From the NCBI RefSeq assembly GCF_006337125.1, contig NZ_CP040887.1, positions 434,001-498,000 on the forward strand: 64,000 nucleotides of DNA, written 5' to 3'. The stretch is from Serinicoccus chungangensis (GTDB lineage Bacteria; Actinomycetota; Actinomycetes; Actinomycetales; Dermatophilaceae). The stretch's first letter is position 1; every line of letters starts with the position of its first letter. The translations under genes and the position numbers were made by a program. The notes under the pieces are model-generated. The model did no database searches. It worked only from the letters and a program-made list of their open reading frames with translations, and had not been told where the DNA came from. This document shows positions 28,644-36,573 of the stretch, piece by piece.

Positions 28644-29064
28644 TGGCGTGTCCGGGGCCGCTGAACGGGTCGCCGGAGGCCCCGCCGGTCCGCCGGGGCC
28701 CGGAGATCCTCGAGGACCGTGACGCGCCCACAGGGGTCACGTCGCATCGCGTGAGTCACAGGCGTCACGAGGCCGCAGAGGCGCCCGTGAGACGTGTGAA
28801 AAGCGAGAAAAGTGCTGGTCAGCGAACTACATCGTTGTGATATCCGGGGTGACCTGCGAAAACCCTGAGAGTGTGTGACAAACATCACGAATTACACGCT
28901 TGTGGTGCCCCCGGCAAATGCACTCTCGCTGGTGGGAGGGGGGTTGCATGGTCCTGCGCGGGTGGGTTTCACTGCTCTCGGCCCGCCCGCGGGTCGTCCC
29001 GCAGCACCCCCTCGTCCGGTCACCGGACACCCCCTGCCTGTCCCACCACACGTATGGATCCCCG
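28644..29064. other. Gene-free regulatory region before the wall hydrolase gene
   Basis: No convincing gene lies here. The first ~130 bases are GC-rich. From about 28790 the composition becomes clearly AT-richer, with several GTGA and TCAC blocks, including the CRP/GlxR-like site at 28874-28889. The frame of the hydrolase stays open from about 28900, but those residues look nothing like a signal peptide. About 150 bases between that site and ATG 29065 could be a structured leader; I could not match it to a known riboswitch. Confidence 0.5.
28874..28889. promoter_or_regulatory. CRP/GlxR-like operator
   Basis: TGTGA and TCACG half-sites are separated by six bases, one base away from the TGTGA-N6-TCACA consensus of CRP/GlxR regulators. 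It lies 175 bases before the hydrolase start in an AT-rich patch. Related regulators control wall hydrolase (rpf) genes in mycobacteria and corynebacteria. Confidence 0.5.
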
Positions 29065-30522
29065 ATGACCCTGAGTCCCCGCCGCCTGTCTCGCACCATG
29101 ATCGCCGTCACCGCAGCGGCAGCCCCCGTGGTGACCCTCGCGCCTGCCGCCCAGGCCGCGCCGTCCGGCACCCCGCAGCTGCCGCAGCAGCCCCTGCTGC
29201 CGAGCACGCCCGTCGACCTGATGACGACGCCGCGCATCCTGCCGACGCCGGCCCCGACCAGCACCGTCACCATGCGGGTCGACGCCGCCTCGGGGGTCAA
29301 CGTGCGCAGCGGTCCGTCCACGTCCTACGGCGTCGTCGGGGGCTACCGCCAGGGCGCGCAGCTCACCGGCACGCTGACGTCCAACAACTGGCTCAAGATC
29401 GCCCCGAACCGCTTCGTCGCCGCGTGGAACCTCACGCGGGTCGGTGGCGGCGGTGGGGAGCAGCCGGACCCCGCCCCCAGCGGCGTGACGCAGTGGATGG
29501 AGGCCTCCATCGGCAACGTGCGCTCCGGCCCCGGCCTGGGTCACCCCGTGGTGACGACGATGCGCAAGGGCACCAAGGTGCAGGGCTCCTGGACCAGCAA
29601 CGGGTGGCTCAACATCGGGGGCGGCAAGTACATCTCGGGCACCATCCTCACCGGGACCGACCCGGGTGGCGGCGGTGGCGGCGGCGAGCAGCCCGACCCC
29701 TCGCCGACCCGGGTCACCCAGTGGATGGAGGCCTCGATCGGCAACGTGCGCTCCGGGCCCGGGCTGGGCCACTCCGTGGTGACGACGATGCGCAAGGGCA
29801 CCAGGGTGCAGGGCTCCTGGACCAGCAACGGGTGGCTCAACATCGGGGGCGGCAAGTACATCTCCCGGACCATCCTCACCGGGACCGACCCGGGTGGCGG
29901 CGGTGGCGGCGGTGGCGAGCAGCCCGACCCCTCCCCGAGCCAGGTGACCCGGTGGGTGAACGCCTCCATGGCCAACGTGCGCTCCGGGCCGTCCACGTCG
30001 TACTCCATCGTCGGCAGCAAGGCGAGGGGCACCCGGGTCACCGGCACCCTCACCAGCAACGGCTGGCTGAAGATGTCGGGCTCGCAGTACATGGCCGAGT
30101 CGGTCCTCACGGCCAGCGACCCCGGCGGCGCGGCCCCGGCCCCGGCCCCGGCGCCGGCCCCGGCGCCCAGCCAGATGCGTCAGCTCATCCTCAACACCGC
30201 CGCGAAGTACGTCGGGACGCCCTACAAGTACGGCGGCAACAACCCGCAGGAGGGTTTCGACTGCTCCGGCTACACCAAGTACGTCTTCGCCGAGGTGGGG
30301 CTGACCATCCCCCGGACCGCGGCCACGCAGCAGGCGGCCGTCACCCCGGTGAGCACCCCGCAGCCGGGTGACCTCGTCTTCTTCGGCTCTCCGGCCTACC
30401 ACGTCGGCATCTACGCCGGCGACGGCATGATGTACGACACGGGACGGCCCGGCGTGCCCACGCAGTACCGCGCGATCTTCAGCGGGGTGTCCGGCTACGG
30501 GCGGGTCTCCGGGGTCAACTGA
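29065..30522 (+). CDS. Secreted NlpC/P60 peptidoglycan hydrolase with four SH3 repeats
   Basis: The 485-residue protein has a signal peptide with an AQAA-type end near residue 33. Four bacterial SH3 domains follow, each with a VRSGP core, and are separated by Gly-rich or Pro-rich linkers. The last ~115 residues are an NlpC/P60 cysteine peptidase: catalytic Cys in FDCSGYTKYVF, His in AYHVGIYAGDG. It should cleave stem peptides at division or growth. Repeats two and three are almost identical at DNA level (period 228 bases), indicating recent duplication. ATG 29065 is chosen because it starts a canonical n-region (MTLSPRRLSR). Confidence 0.92.
   Translation: MTLSPRRLSRTMIAVTAAAAPVVTLAPAAQAAPSGTPQLPQQPLLPSTPVDLMTTPRILPTPAPTSTVTMRVDAASGVNVRSGPSTSYGVVGGYRQGAQLTGTLTSNNWLKIAPNRFVAAWNLTRVGGGGGEQPDPAPSGVTQWMEASIGNVRSGPGLGHPVVTTMRKGTKVQGSWTSNGWLNIGGGKYISGTILTGTDPGGGGGGGEQPDPSPTRVTQWMEASIGNVRSGPGLGHSVVTTMRKGTRVQGSWTSNGWLNIGGGKYISRTILTGTDPGGGGGGGGEQPDPSPSQVTRWVNASMANVRSGPSTSYSIVGSKARGTRVTGTLTSNGWLKMSGSQYMAESVLTASDPGGAAPAPAPAPAPAPSQMRQLILNTAAKYVGTPYKYGGNNPQEGFDCSGYTKYVFAEVGLTIPRTAATQQAAVTPVSTPQPGDLVFFGSPAYHVGIYAGDGMMYDTGRPGVPTQYRAIFSGVSGYGRVSGVN
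29485..29942 (+). repeat. Two near-identical 228-bp direct repeats inside the SH3 region
   Basis: The unit starting at 29485 recurs at 29713 with few substitutions and a three-base expansion of its Gly linker. Each copy encodes one SH3 domain plus a GGGGG linker. In-frame gain or loss of units by recombination is plausible. Confidence 0.85.
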
Positions 30523-30559
30523 CCCGCGGTCGCGCCCGGGCGGGCGGTCGCCGGTGACG

Positions 30560-30565
30560 TAGCAT
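30560..30565 (+). promoter_or_regulatory. Leaderless-type -10 (TAGCAT) for the ATP-grasp gene
   Basis: It ends seven bases before ATG 30573 and supports that ATG over the one at 30564, which overlaps the hexamer. Confidence 0.45.
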
Positions 30566-30572
30566 GCGCCGT

Positions 30573-31853
30573 ATGCCCTCGGACGTCACCGCCGTGCCCC
30601 CGCCTGCCCCGGGACCGGCCTTCCGGCCCGTCTTCCTCGGCACCGACGCGGGCACGTACGGGCTCGCCCGGGCGCTGCACGAGCGCTACGGCGTCGAGAC
30701 GACGCTGGTGTCGCGCGGCCAGACCGGGGCGATCGCGAACTCGCGCATCCTGCGCCCGGTGGAGGCGGGGCAGGACACGGGGCGGGCGGAGCTGCTGGCG
30801 ACGCTGCTGGCCGAGGGCCGGGCGGCCCGGGAGCGGGAGCCGGACGTCCCGCTGCTGCTCGGCTGCAACTCGGACTCGCACACCGACCTCATCGCCCAGC
30901 ACGCGGACGAGCTGGCGGAGGTCTTCGCCTTCCCCCGGATGTCGCCGCAGACCCTCGAGCAGATCGCCGACAAGCAGCAGTTCGGGCAGATCTGCGAGCG
31001 CCTCGGCCTGCCCACCCCGCAGACCACCGTCGTCCGCTTCGGCGACGCCGACCAGCCCGGCTGGACCCCCGGGCCGATCGACATCACCTACCCGGTCGTC
31101 GCGAAGCCGGCCAACAGCGCGCACTTCGAGAACCTCAGGTTCCCCGGTGCCCAGAAGGTGTGGTTCCTGCAGACCCCGCAGGAGTGGGAGGACCTCGTGA
31201 CGGTCCTCGTGGACGGCGGGGTGCGGCAGGACTTCCTGGTGCAGGAGCACATCCCCGGCGACGACACCCACCAGCTCTCGATCGTGGGGTACGTCGACCG
31301 CACCGGCCGGCTCACCGCGGTCGCGACGGCGCAGGTCCTGCTGGGCGAGCACGACCCCACCACCATCGGCAGTCCGCTCGCCATGATCACCACCCCCATG
31401 CCCGAGCTCATGGACGCCGCGGAGCGCATCCTGGGGGCGGTCGACTACTGGGGCTTCGCCAACATCGACGCCAAGCGCGACCCGCGCACCGGGACGATCT
31501 ACTACATGGAGGTCAACCCGCGCATGGGGCGCAACAGCTTCTACGCCACCGCGGCGGGGGCCGACCTCGCCGGGGCCCTGGTGGACGACCTCGTCCACGG
31601 GGTGGAGCGCGCCCCGGTCCGGGGTGCGGACGAGGTGCTCTACAGCATCGTCAGCCCGGCCGTCCTCCCCTACTACGTGCGGGACGCCGCGCTGCGCCGA
31701 CGCGTGCTGCGGGCCGCGCGGCGAGGGACCGTCCACCCGCTGCTCTACGAGCGCGGCAACTGGCGGCGGCGCGCCTACGTCATGGCCAACCGGCTGAACC
31801 ACGCCAAGAAGCTGGCGAGGTTCTACCCCCGGCCCTCGGCGACCGGGTTCTGA
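30573..31853 (+). CDS. ATP-grasp carboxylate-amine ligase, candidate peptidoglycan bridge D-amino acid ligase
   Basis: The 426-residue protein has a pre-ATP-grasp domain (FLGTDAGTYGLARALHERYG), an ATP-binding core (YPVVAKPANSAHF, VQEHIPGDD) and the metal-binding segment YMEVNPRMGRNS. It resembles carboxylate-amine ligases that include the Enterococcus D-aspartate ligase, which activates a D-amino acid for the peptidoglycan side chain. It is convergent with a FemAB transferase gene, three bases apart. I infer a role in building the interpeptide bridge, possibly adding D-Glu or D-Asp. The substrate is not shown by sequence. A different carboxylate-amine ligation is possible. Confidence 0.7.
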   Translation: MPSDVTAVPPPAPGPAFRPVFLGTDAGTYGLARALHERYGVETTLVSRGQTGAIANSRILRPVEAGQDTGRAELLATLLAEGRAAREREPDVPLLLGCNSDSHTDLIAQHADELAEVFAFPRMSPQTLEQIADKQQFGQICERLGLPTPQTTVVRFGDADQPGWTPGPIDITYPVVAKPANSAHFENLRFPGAQKVWFLQTPQEWEDLVTVLVDGGVRQDFLVQEHIPGDDTHQLSIVGYVDRTGRLTAVATAQVLLGEHDPTTIGSPLAMITTPMPELMDAAERILGAVDYWGFANIDAKRDPRTGTIYYMEVNPRMGRNSFYATAAGADLAGALVDDLVHGVERAPVRGADEVLYSIVSPAVLPYYVRDAALRRRVLRAARRGTVHPLLYERGNWRRRAYVMANRLNHAKKLARFYPRPSATGF

Positions 31854-31856
31854 GGC

Positions 31857-32903
31857 TCAGTAGAAGGTCGCCCCGGGCCGGCCGCCGGAGACCACCTTGG
31901 CCGTGACCCGGTGACCCACCCGCTGCCAGGCGGCATACCGGTGCGGGCGGAGCACGAGGTCGTAGGCCCCGACGAAGTCGGTGACCTCCTTGCTGAAGCT
32001 GCGCTTGAACTCCCCGATGCCGAAGTAGGGGTCGGTGGGGTCGTCCACCCGGGAGGAGTGCGGGGTGCCGGCCATGTCGTAGGAGGTCGCTCCCTGCTCC
32101 TGCGCCCAGCGCATGGCCTCCCACTGGAGCGCGTGGCTGCCGCCGCGGACCGGCCGCTCCCGTACGCTGGCACCGTCGCGGTAGCAGGCGACGTCGCCGA
32201 CCACGGTGACGAAGGCGCCGGCCACGTCCCGGCCCTCGTGCTGGGCGAGGAAGACGCGGCCGAGCCCGGCGTCGCAGAACGTGCGCCACATCGCGACCTG
32301 GTACTCGTGGGAGCGGGGAGCGATGCCCTGGTCCTGCACGACCTCCATCCACAGGGCCCACATGCGCTCGTAGGTCGACTCCTCCAGCGGGGCCGCCTCG
32401 GTGACGACGCCCTGCTTGAGGCCGCGCCGGATGGTGTTGCGGGTCTTGGACGGCAGCCGCGCCATGAGGTCGTCCGGCGTGCCGGTCACGTCGACGAAGA
32501 CGGTCGACCGGTTGGTCTGGATGCGTCCGGCCGGGAGCAGGCCCAGGCGCTCGAGCGACTGCAGCGTCTCCGGTGACTCGACCAGCTCGGGCTCGATCTT
32601 GACGAGGAACACCCCGGCGTCGTGGGCCGCGGTCCGCAGGTCCGGCAGCAGCGCGGCCAGACCCTGGACGGACGCCACCCCCGGTCCCTTGGGGAGGTAC
32701 CAGACCTTCCCGAAACCGGGCGCCCGCCGCTCGTGCACGGTGATGGGGAAGCCGTCGACGTCGGCATACCGCGGGGTCCACCCGGCCAGGCTCTTGACCT
32801 GGGCGAACTCCGGGGTCTGGAACATCGACGGGCGTCCCGGCGTCTGCAGCAGGCGCGCGCGCCACTGCTCGGCCGACTCATAGGTGTCCCAGCGCAGCGT
32901 CAT
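31857..32903 (-). CDS. FemAB-like peptidoglycan bridge aminoacyltransferase
   Basis: The 348-residue protein has the double GNAT-like architecture of Fem transferases, which use aminoacyl-tRNA to add amino acids to lipid II. Visible family segments are LPKGPGVASVQGL, KTRNTIRRGLKQG (a basic helix), SFSKEVTDFVGAYDLVL near the end, and GGSHALQWEAMRWAQEQGATSYDMAGTP. No coiled-coil arm is obvious. The start ATG 32903 is seven bases after a TACGAT hexamer; ATG 32912 is the alternative. It lies 25 bases downstream of mutY on the same strand and is convergent with the ATP-grasp gene. Confidence 0.8.
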   Translation of the reverse strand: MTLRWDTYESAEQWRARLLQTPGRPSMFQTPEFAQVKSLAGWTPRYADVDGFPITVHERRAPGFGKVWYLPKGPGVASVQGLAALLPDLRTAAHDAGVFLVKIEPELVESPETLQSLERLGLLPAGRIQTNRSTVFVDVTGTPDDLMARLPSKTRNTIRRGLKQGVVTEAAPLEESTYERMWALWMEVVQDQGIAPRSHEYQVAMWRTFCDAGLGRVFLAQHEGRDVAGAFVTVVGDVACYRDGASVRERPVRGGSHALQWEAMRWAQEQGATSYDMAGTPHSSRVDDPTDPYFGIGEFKRSFSKEVTDFVGAYDLVLRPHRYAAWQRVGHRVTAKVVSGGRPGATFY

Positions 32904-32910
32904 GCCAGGC

Positions 32911-32916
32911 ATCGTA
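32911..32916 (-). promoter_or_regulatory. Leaderless-type -10 (TACGAT) for the FemAB-like gene
   Basis: On the minus strand it ends seven bases before ATG 32903. This suggests the gene has its own start within the mutY-FemAB gap. Confidence 0.45.
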
Positions 32917-32928
32917 ACGACGAGCCCG

Positions 32929-33840
32929 TCACCTGCCGGGGAGGCGGAAGAGCGCGCCGGGCAGGGGCTCCACCAGCCCCTCGGCGACGAGCGCGTCGAG
33001 GCAGCGTTCACGCTGGCGCTCGGCGTCGTCCTGCTCGCCCGCCGCCCCGGGCACGGGCCACGCGGCCCGCAGCCGCTCGGCAGGGACCGGCTCCGGGGAC
33101 TCGCGCAGGACCTGCAGGAGGATGCCGCGGCACTGCCGGTCCGTGCCGGCCCAGCGCTGGCCGCGGCGCGGCGGACCGGTGGGGGGCGGTGAGCCGGCCG
33201 ACCGCCACGAGCACAGGTCGGCGATCGGGCACTCGGCGCACCGTGGCGCCCGGGCGGTGCAGACGAGTGCGCCCAGCTCCATGACCGCCACGCTCCACCT
33301 CGCGGCGACCTCGCCGTCCTCGGGCAGCAGCCGGGCCGCGAGGGCCGTCTCGGCGCGGGTGAGGGCCGGGGCCGGCAGGGCGGTCCCGGTGACCGTGCGT
33401 GCCTGCACCCGCCGGACGTTGGTGTCGACGACCGTGGCCCGCGCCCCGAAGGCGAAGGCGGCGACCGCCGCGGCGGTGTAGTCGCCGACCCCCGGCAGCG
33501 TGCGCAGGACCGCCTCGTCCGCGGGCACCTCACCGTCGTGCGCGTCCCGCACGGCGGTCGCGGCGGCGTGCAGGCGCAGGGCGCGACGCGGGTAGCCCAG
33601 CCGCCCCCACTCCCGGACGGCGTCGCCCGTGGGTGCGGACGCCAGCGCCGCCGGGGTGGGCCACCTGCTCATCCACCGCTCCCAGACCGGCAGCACCCGC
33701 GACACCGGCGTCTGCTGCAGCATCACCTCGGAGACGAGCACGCCCCACGGCGAGCGGTCCGGCTCCCGCCAGGGCAGGTCGCGCCGGTGCTCGGCGAACC
33801 AGGGGAGCAGCCGGTCGTGCAGGACCTCGGGGGGCGGCAC
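32929..33840 (-). CDS. mutY: A/G-specific adenine DNA glycosylase
   Basis: MutY removes adenine paired with 8-oxoguanine. Catalytic Glu lies in VSEVMLQQTPV, the helix-hairpin-helix is LPGVGDYTAAAV, and the catalytic Asp is in VVDTNVRRV. The iron-sulfur cluster cysteines are spaced C-X6-C-X2-C-X5-C in CTARAPRCAECPIADLC. The protein has 303 residues with a reduced C-terminal 8-oxoG recognition domain. GTG 33840 lies one base after the disA stop, so the two are coupled. The Rv3589-like order beside disA and radA is conserved. Confidence 0.92.
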   Translation of the reverse strand: MPPPEVLHDRLLPWFAEHRRDLPWREPDRSPWGVLVSEVMLQQTPVSRVLPVWERWMSRWPTPAALASAPTGDAVREWGRLGYPRRALRLHAAATAVRDAHDGEVPADEAVLRTLPGVGDYTAAAVAAFAFGARATVVDTNVRRVQARTVTGTALPAPALTRAETALAARLLPEDGEVAARWSVAVMELGALVCTARAPRCAECPIADLCSWRSAGSPPPTGPPRRGQRWAGTDRQCRGILLQVLRESPEPVPAERLRAAWPVPGAAGEQDDAERQRERCLDALVAEGLVEPLPGALFRLPGR

Positions 33841-33841
33841 G

Positions 33842-34924
33842 TCAGGAGTAGCGCTCGAGGATCGAGCTCTCCGCGAGCCTCGACAGGCCCTCCCGCACCG
33901 CGCGCGCCCGCGCCTCGCCGACGCCGTCGACCTGCATGAGGTCCTCGAGGCCGGCCGAGAGCAGCTGCTGGAAGGTGCCGAAGTGCGCCACGAGCCGGTC
34001 CACGATCGCCCCGGGCAGCCGGGGTATGCGGTGCAGCAGCCGGTATCCCGACGGGCTGAGCTGGTGGTGGTCCATGCCGTCGCCGACGACCGTGATGCCG
34101 AGGCAGCGGGCCACGGCCGCGAGGTCCAGGAGCTCGGTGCTGTCCAGCGCGCCGAGCGCCGCCTGCACCTGGGCGGGGTCCCGGCCGCCGTCGGCGGCAC
34201 CGATGTAGTCGCGCACGACGAGTCCGCGCTCGCGCTCGACCCCGCCGGTCATCTCCTCCAGCTGCAGGCCGATGAGGCGTCCGTCCACGCCGAGCTCGAC
34301 GACGTACTGCTCGATCTCGGTGCTGATCCGGCGGACCATCTCCAGCCGCTGGAGCACCGAGGCCAGGTCACGCACGGTGACGAGGTCCTCGATCTCGAGG
34401 GCGGACAGGGTGCCGGAGACCTCGTCGAGGCGCGAGCGGTAGCGCTCGAGCGTCTGCAGCGCCTGGTTGGCCTGGGCCTGCAGCTGGCTGCGGTCCTCGA
34501 GGACGTGCCGGATGTCCCCGACGTAGAGCGCGATGAGCGACATGGACTGGCTGACCGAGATGACGGGGAAGCCGGTCTGCTTGGCCGTGCGCTCGGCGGT
34601 GCGGTGCCGGGTGCCGCTCTCGCGGGTCTCGATGGTGCGTTCCGGGGCCAGCTGGGTGGCGGCCCGGACGATGCGGGTGCCGTCCCGGCTGAGCACGATG
34701 CCGCCGTCCATCTTGGCGAGCTCCCGCAACCGGGTGGCGGAGAACTCGACGTCGATCTCGAAGCCGCCGGTGCTGATCGAGTCGACCGTGCGGTCGCTGC
34801 CCAGGACGATGAGCGCCCCCGTCCGACCGCGCAGGATCCGCTCCAGCCCGTCACGCAGGTCGGTGCCCGGTGCGACCGCGCCCAGGGTGGCGCGCAGGAG
34901 GGCCTCGTCGTTGCGCTCGGGCAT
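33842..34924 (-). CDS. disA: DisA: DNA-scanning diadenylate cyclase
   Basis: DisA makes c-di-AMP from two ATP and senses branched DNA. The 360-residue protein has the N-terminal DAC domain (MDGGIVLSRDGTRIVRA and ESGTRHRTAER), a helical spine around residues 150-270, and a C-terminal RuvA-like helix-hairpin-helix (LMQVDGVGEARARAV). The RHR motif is intact, but the expected DGA reads DGG here. ATG 34924 has GGAGG about six bases upstream. A GTG at 34930 is in frame but overlaps that site. It is the first gene of a disA-mutY-(FemAB) run. Confidence 0.93.
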   Translation of the reverse strand: MPERNDEALLRATLGAVAPGTDLRDGLERILRGRTGALIVLGSDRTVDSISTGGFEIDVEFSATRLRELAKMDGGIVLSRDGTRIVRAATQLAPERTIETRESGTRHRTAERTAKQTGFPVISVSQSMSLIALYVGDIRHVLEDRSQLQAQANQALQTLERYRSRLDEVSGTLSALEIEDLVTVRDLASVLQRLEMVRRISTEIEQYVVELGVDGRLIGLQLEEMTGGVERERGLVVRDYIGAADGGRDPAQVQAALGALDSTELLDLAAVARCLGITVVGDGMDHHQLSPSGYRLLHRIPRLPGAIVDRLVAHFGTFQQLLSAGLEDLMQVDGVGEARARAVREGLSRLAESSILERYS

Positions 34925-34984
34925 GCCCACCTCCCTCCTGTTGCGCGGCCGTCGGTGCTCGCGTGCCGGTGAGGCACTGGGCCG

Positions 34985-34990
34985 ATCTTA
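34985..34990 (-). promoter_or_regulatory. Possible disA -10 (TAAGAT)
   Basis: On the minus strand TAAGAT stands about 60 bases before the disA ATG. It is followed by a leader with the AGGAGGGAGG ribosome site. No clear -35 is seen. Confidence 0.35.
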
Positions 34991-35029
34991 GGCGGCGGCG
35001 GGTGCCGTCCCGCCGACCCGGTCAGATCT

Positions 35030-36445
35030 TTATGGATTCTTGACCAGGGACCCAGCGAGGCCGTCACGACCTGCGCTCGCCTGCGCGGCCGCGAGCACCA
35101 GCGCGACGGCGTCGCTGAGGGTGGCGACCTCGTGCACGCGCATGCCCGCCGGCGGCCGGCCCTCGGTGAGCGAGCCCACCGGGATGACCGCCTCGGTGAA
35201 CCCGATCCGGGCCGCCTCGGCCAGCCGGCGCGGGGCGCCCGTCACCGGGCGCAGGTCCCCGGACAGACCGACCTCGCCCACCGCGATCGTGCCCATCGGC
35301 AGCGCGAGGTCGGCCTTGGCGCTGGTGAGGGCGAGGGCCAGCGCCAGGTCGGCAGCCGGCTCGGAGAGGCGCACCCCGCCGACGGTCGCGGCGTAGCAGT
35401 CGTCCTTGGCCAGGGGCACCCCGCCGCGCTGCCCGAGCACGGCGAGGACCATGGCCAGCCGGGCCGGGTCGAGCCCGCTCGTCGTCCGCCGGGGCGACCC
35501 GGCGGCCGCCTCGCTCACCAGGGCCTGCACCTCCGCGACGAGGGGCCGCCGACCCTCCAGGGTCACCGTCACGCAGGTGCCGGGCACCGGACGGTCCCGG
35601 CTGGAGAGGAAGAGGGCGCTGGGGTCGGCGAGGCCCGAGATGCCGGAGTCGCCGAGGTCGAAGCACCCCACCTCGTCAGTGGGGCCGAACCTGTTCTTGA
35701 CCGCGCGGACCAGCCGCAGCCGGCTGTGCCGCTCGCCCTCGAAGGCCACGACGACGTCGACGAGGTGCTCCAGGACCCGCGGGCCGGCGATGCCGCCGTC
35801 CTTGGTGACGTGCCCGATGAGGACGGCGGCGGTGCCGCGGGTCTTGGCCGCCTGGATGAGGGCCGAGGCGACCTCGCGCACCTGCCCGACGTTGCCCGCC
35901 GCCCCCTCGACCTCGACGCTGGCCACCGTCTGCACCGAGTCCACCACCAGCAGGTCGGGGTCGGTCTGCTCCAGCTGGCCGAGGATCGTCGCGAGGTCGG
36001 TCTCCGAGGCGAGGTAGAGGGTGTCGGCCACGGCGCCGATGCGCTCGGCCCGCAGCTTGACCTGGGCGGCGGACTCCTCCCCGGAGACGTAGAGCACGGA
36101 CCGGCCCTCCCGGGCCGCGCGGGCCGCGACGTCCAGCGCGAGGGTCGACTTGCCGATCCCGGGCTCTCCCGCCATGAGCACGACCGCCCCGGGCACGATC
36201 CCCCCGCCCAGCACCCGGTCGAACTCGCCCACCCCGGTCGGGCGTGCCTGGGCGGCGTCGGCGTCCACCGTCGCGATGGGCACGGCCGGGCGGGCGGGGC
36301 GCACGGCGCTGGTCCGGACGGTGGTGGCCCCGCCGCTCTCGGACACAGTGCCCCACGCCTGGCACTGCGGGCACCGCCCCGCCCACTTCACGCCCTGCCA
36401 GCCGCACTCCGTGCAGCGGTACGCCGTCCTGTTCGCCTTGGCCAC
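35030..36445 (-). CDS. radA: DNA repair protein RadA (Sms)
   Basis: RadA is a RecA-like branch-migration helicase. The 471-residue protein has a C4 zinc finger ([18 protein letters not shown]), Walker [10 protein letters not shown], the family motif KNRFG in [12 protein letters not shown], and a C-terminal Lon-like domain ([33 protein letters not shown]). GTG 36445 begins [11 protein letters not shown] and stands six bases after a TACGCT hexamer. The last codons (KNP then TAA) lie in an AT-richer patch. It precedes disA on the same strand with a 105-base gap. Confidence 0.95.
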   Translation of the reverse strand: MAKANRTAYRCTECGWQGVKWAGRCPQCQAWGTVSESGGATTVRTSAVRPARPAVPIATVDADAAQARPTGVGEFDRVLGGGIVPGAVVLMAGEPGIGKSTLALDVAARAAREGRSVLYVSGEESAAQVKLRAERIGAVADTLYLASETDLATILGQLEQTDPDLLVVDSVQTVASVEVEGAAGNVGQVREVASALIQAAKTRGTAAVLIGHVTKDGGIAGPRVLEHLVDVVVAFEGERHSRLRLVRAVKNRFGPTDEVGCFDLGDSGISGLADPSALFLSSRDRPVPGTCVTVTLEGRRPLVAEVQALVSEAAAGSPRRTTSGLDPARLAMVLAVLGQRGGVPLAKDDCYAATVGGVRLSEPAADLALALALTSAKADLALPMGTIAVGEVGLSGDLRPVTGAPRRLAEAARIGFTEAVIPVGSLTEGRPPAGMRVHEVATLSDAVALVLAAAQASAGRDGLAGSLVKNP

Positions 36446-36451
36446 GCCCCC

Positions 36452-36457
36452 AGCGTA
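36452..36457 (-). promoter_or_regulatory. Leaderless-type -10 (TACGCT) for radA
   Basis: On the minus strand it ends six bases before GTG 36445, and there is no Shine-Dalgarno sequence. Confidence 0.5.
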
Positions 36458-36573
36458 GGTGCCGGCCCCGACAGGCCCGTCAGGACGAGCGCGGGGCCGT
36501 CCGCGGCCGTCCGGCCCGGGGCCCACCGCACTCCCGTGGCCGGGACCCCGGGCTGGTGCGGCATCATGGCCGC

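Noticed and set aside
25717-28740. Very long minus-strand open frame opposite clpC, and a similar one opposite hemA-hemD (44409-47951)
   Set aside because: High GC removes stop codons in antisense frames. The proteins are Leu/Val/Asp/Gly-biased without domains, and the plus-strand genes are certain.
28890-29064. c-di-AMP (ydaO-type) riboswitch before the NlpC/P60 gene
   Set aside because: Such riboswitches precede wall hydrolases in other actinobacteria and disA is nearby, but I could not find the conserved core elements in this leader. A covariance-model search would settle it.
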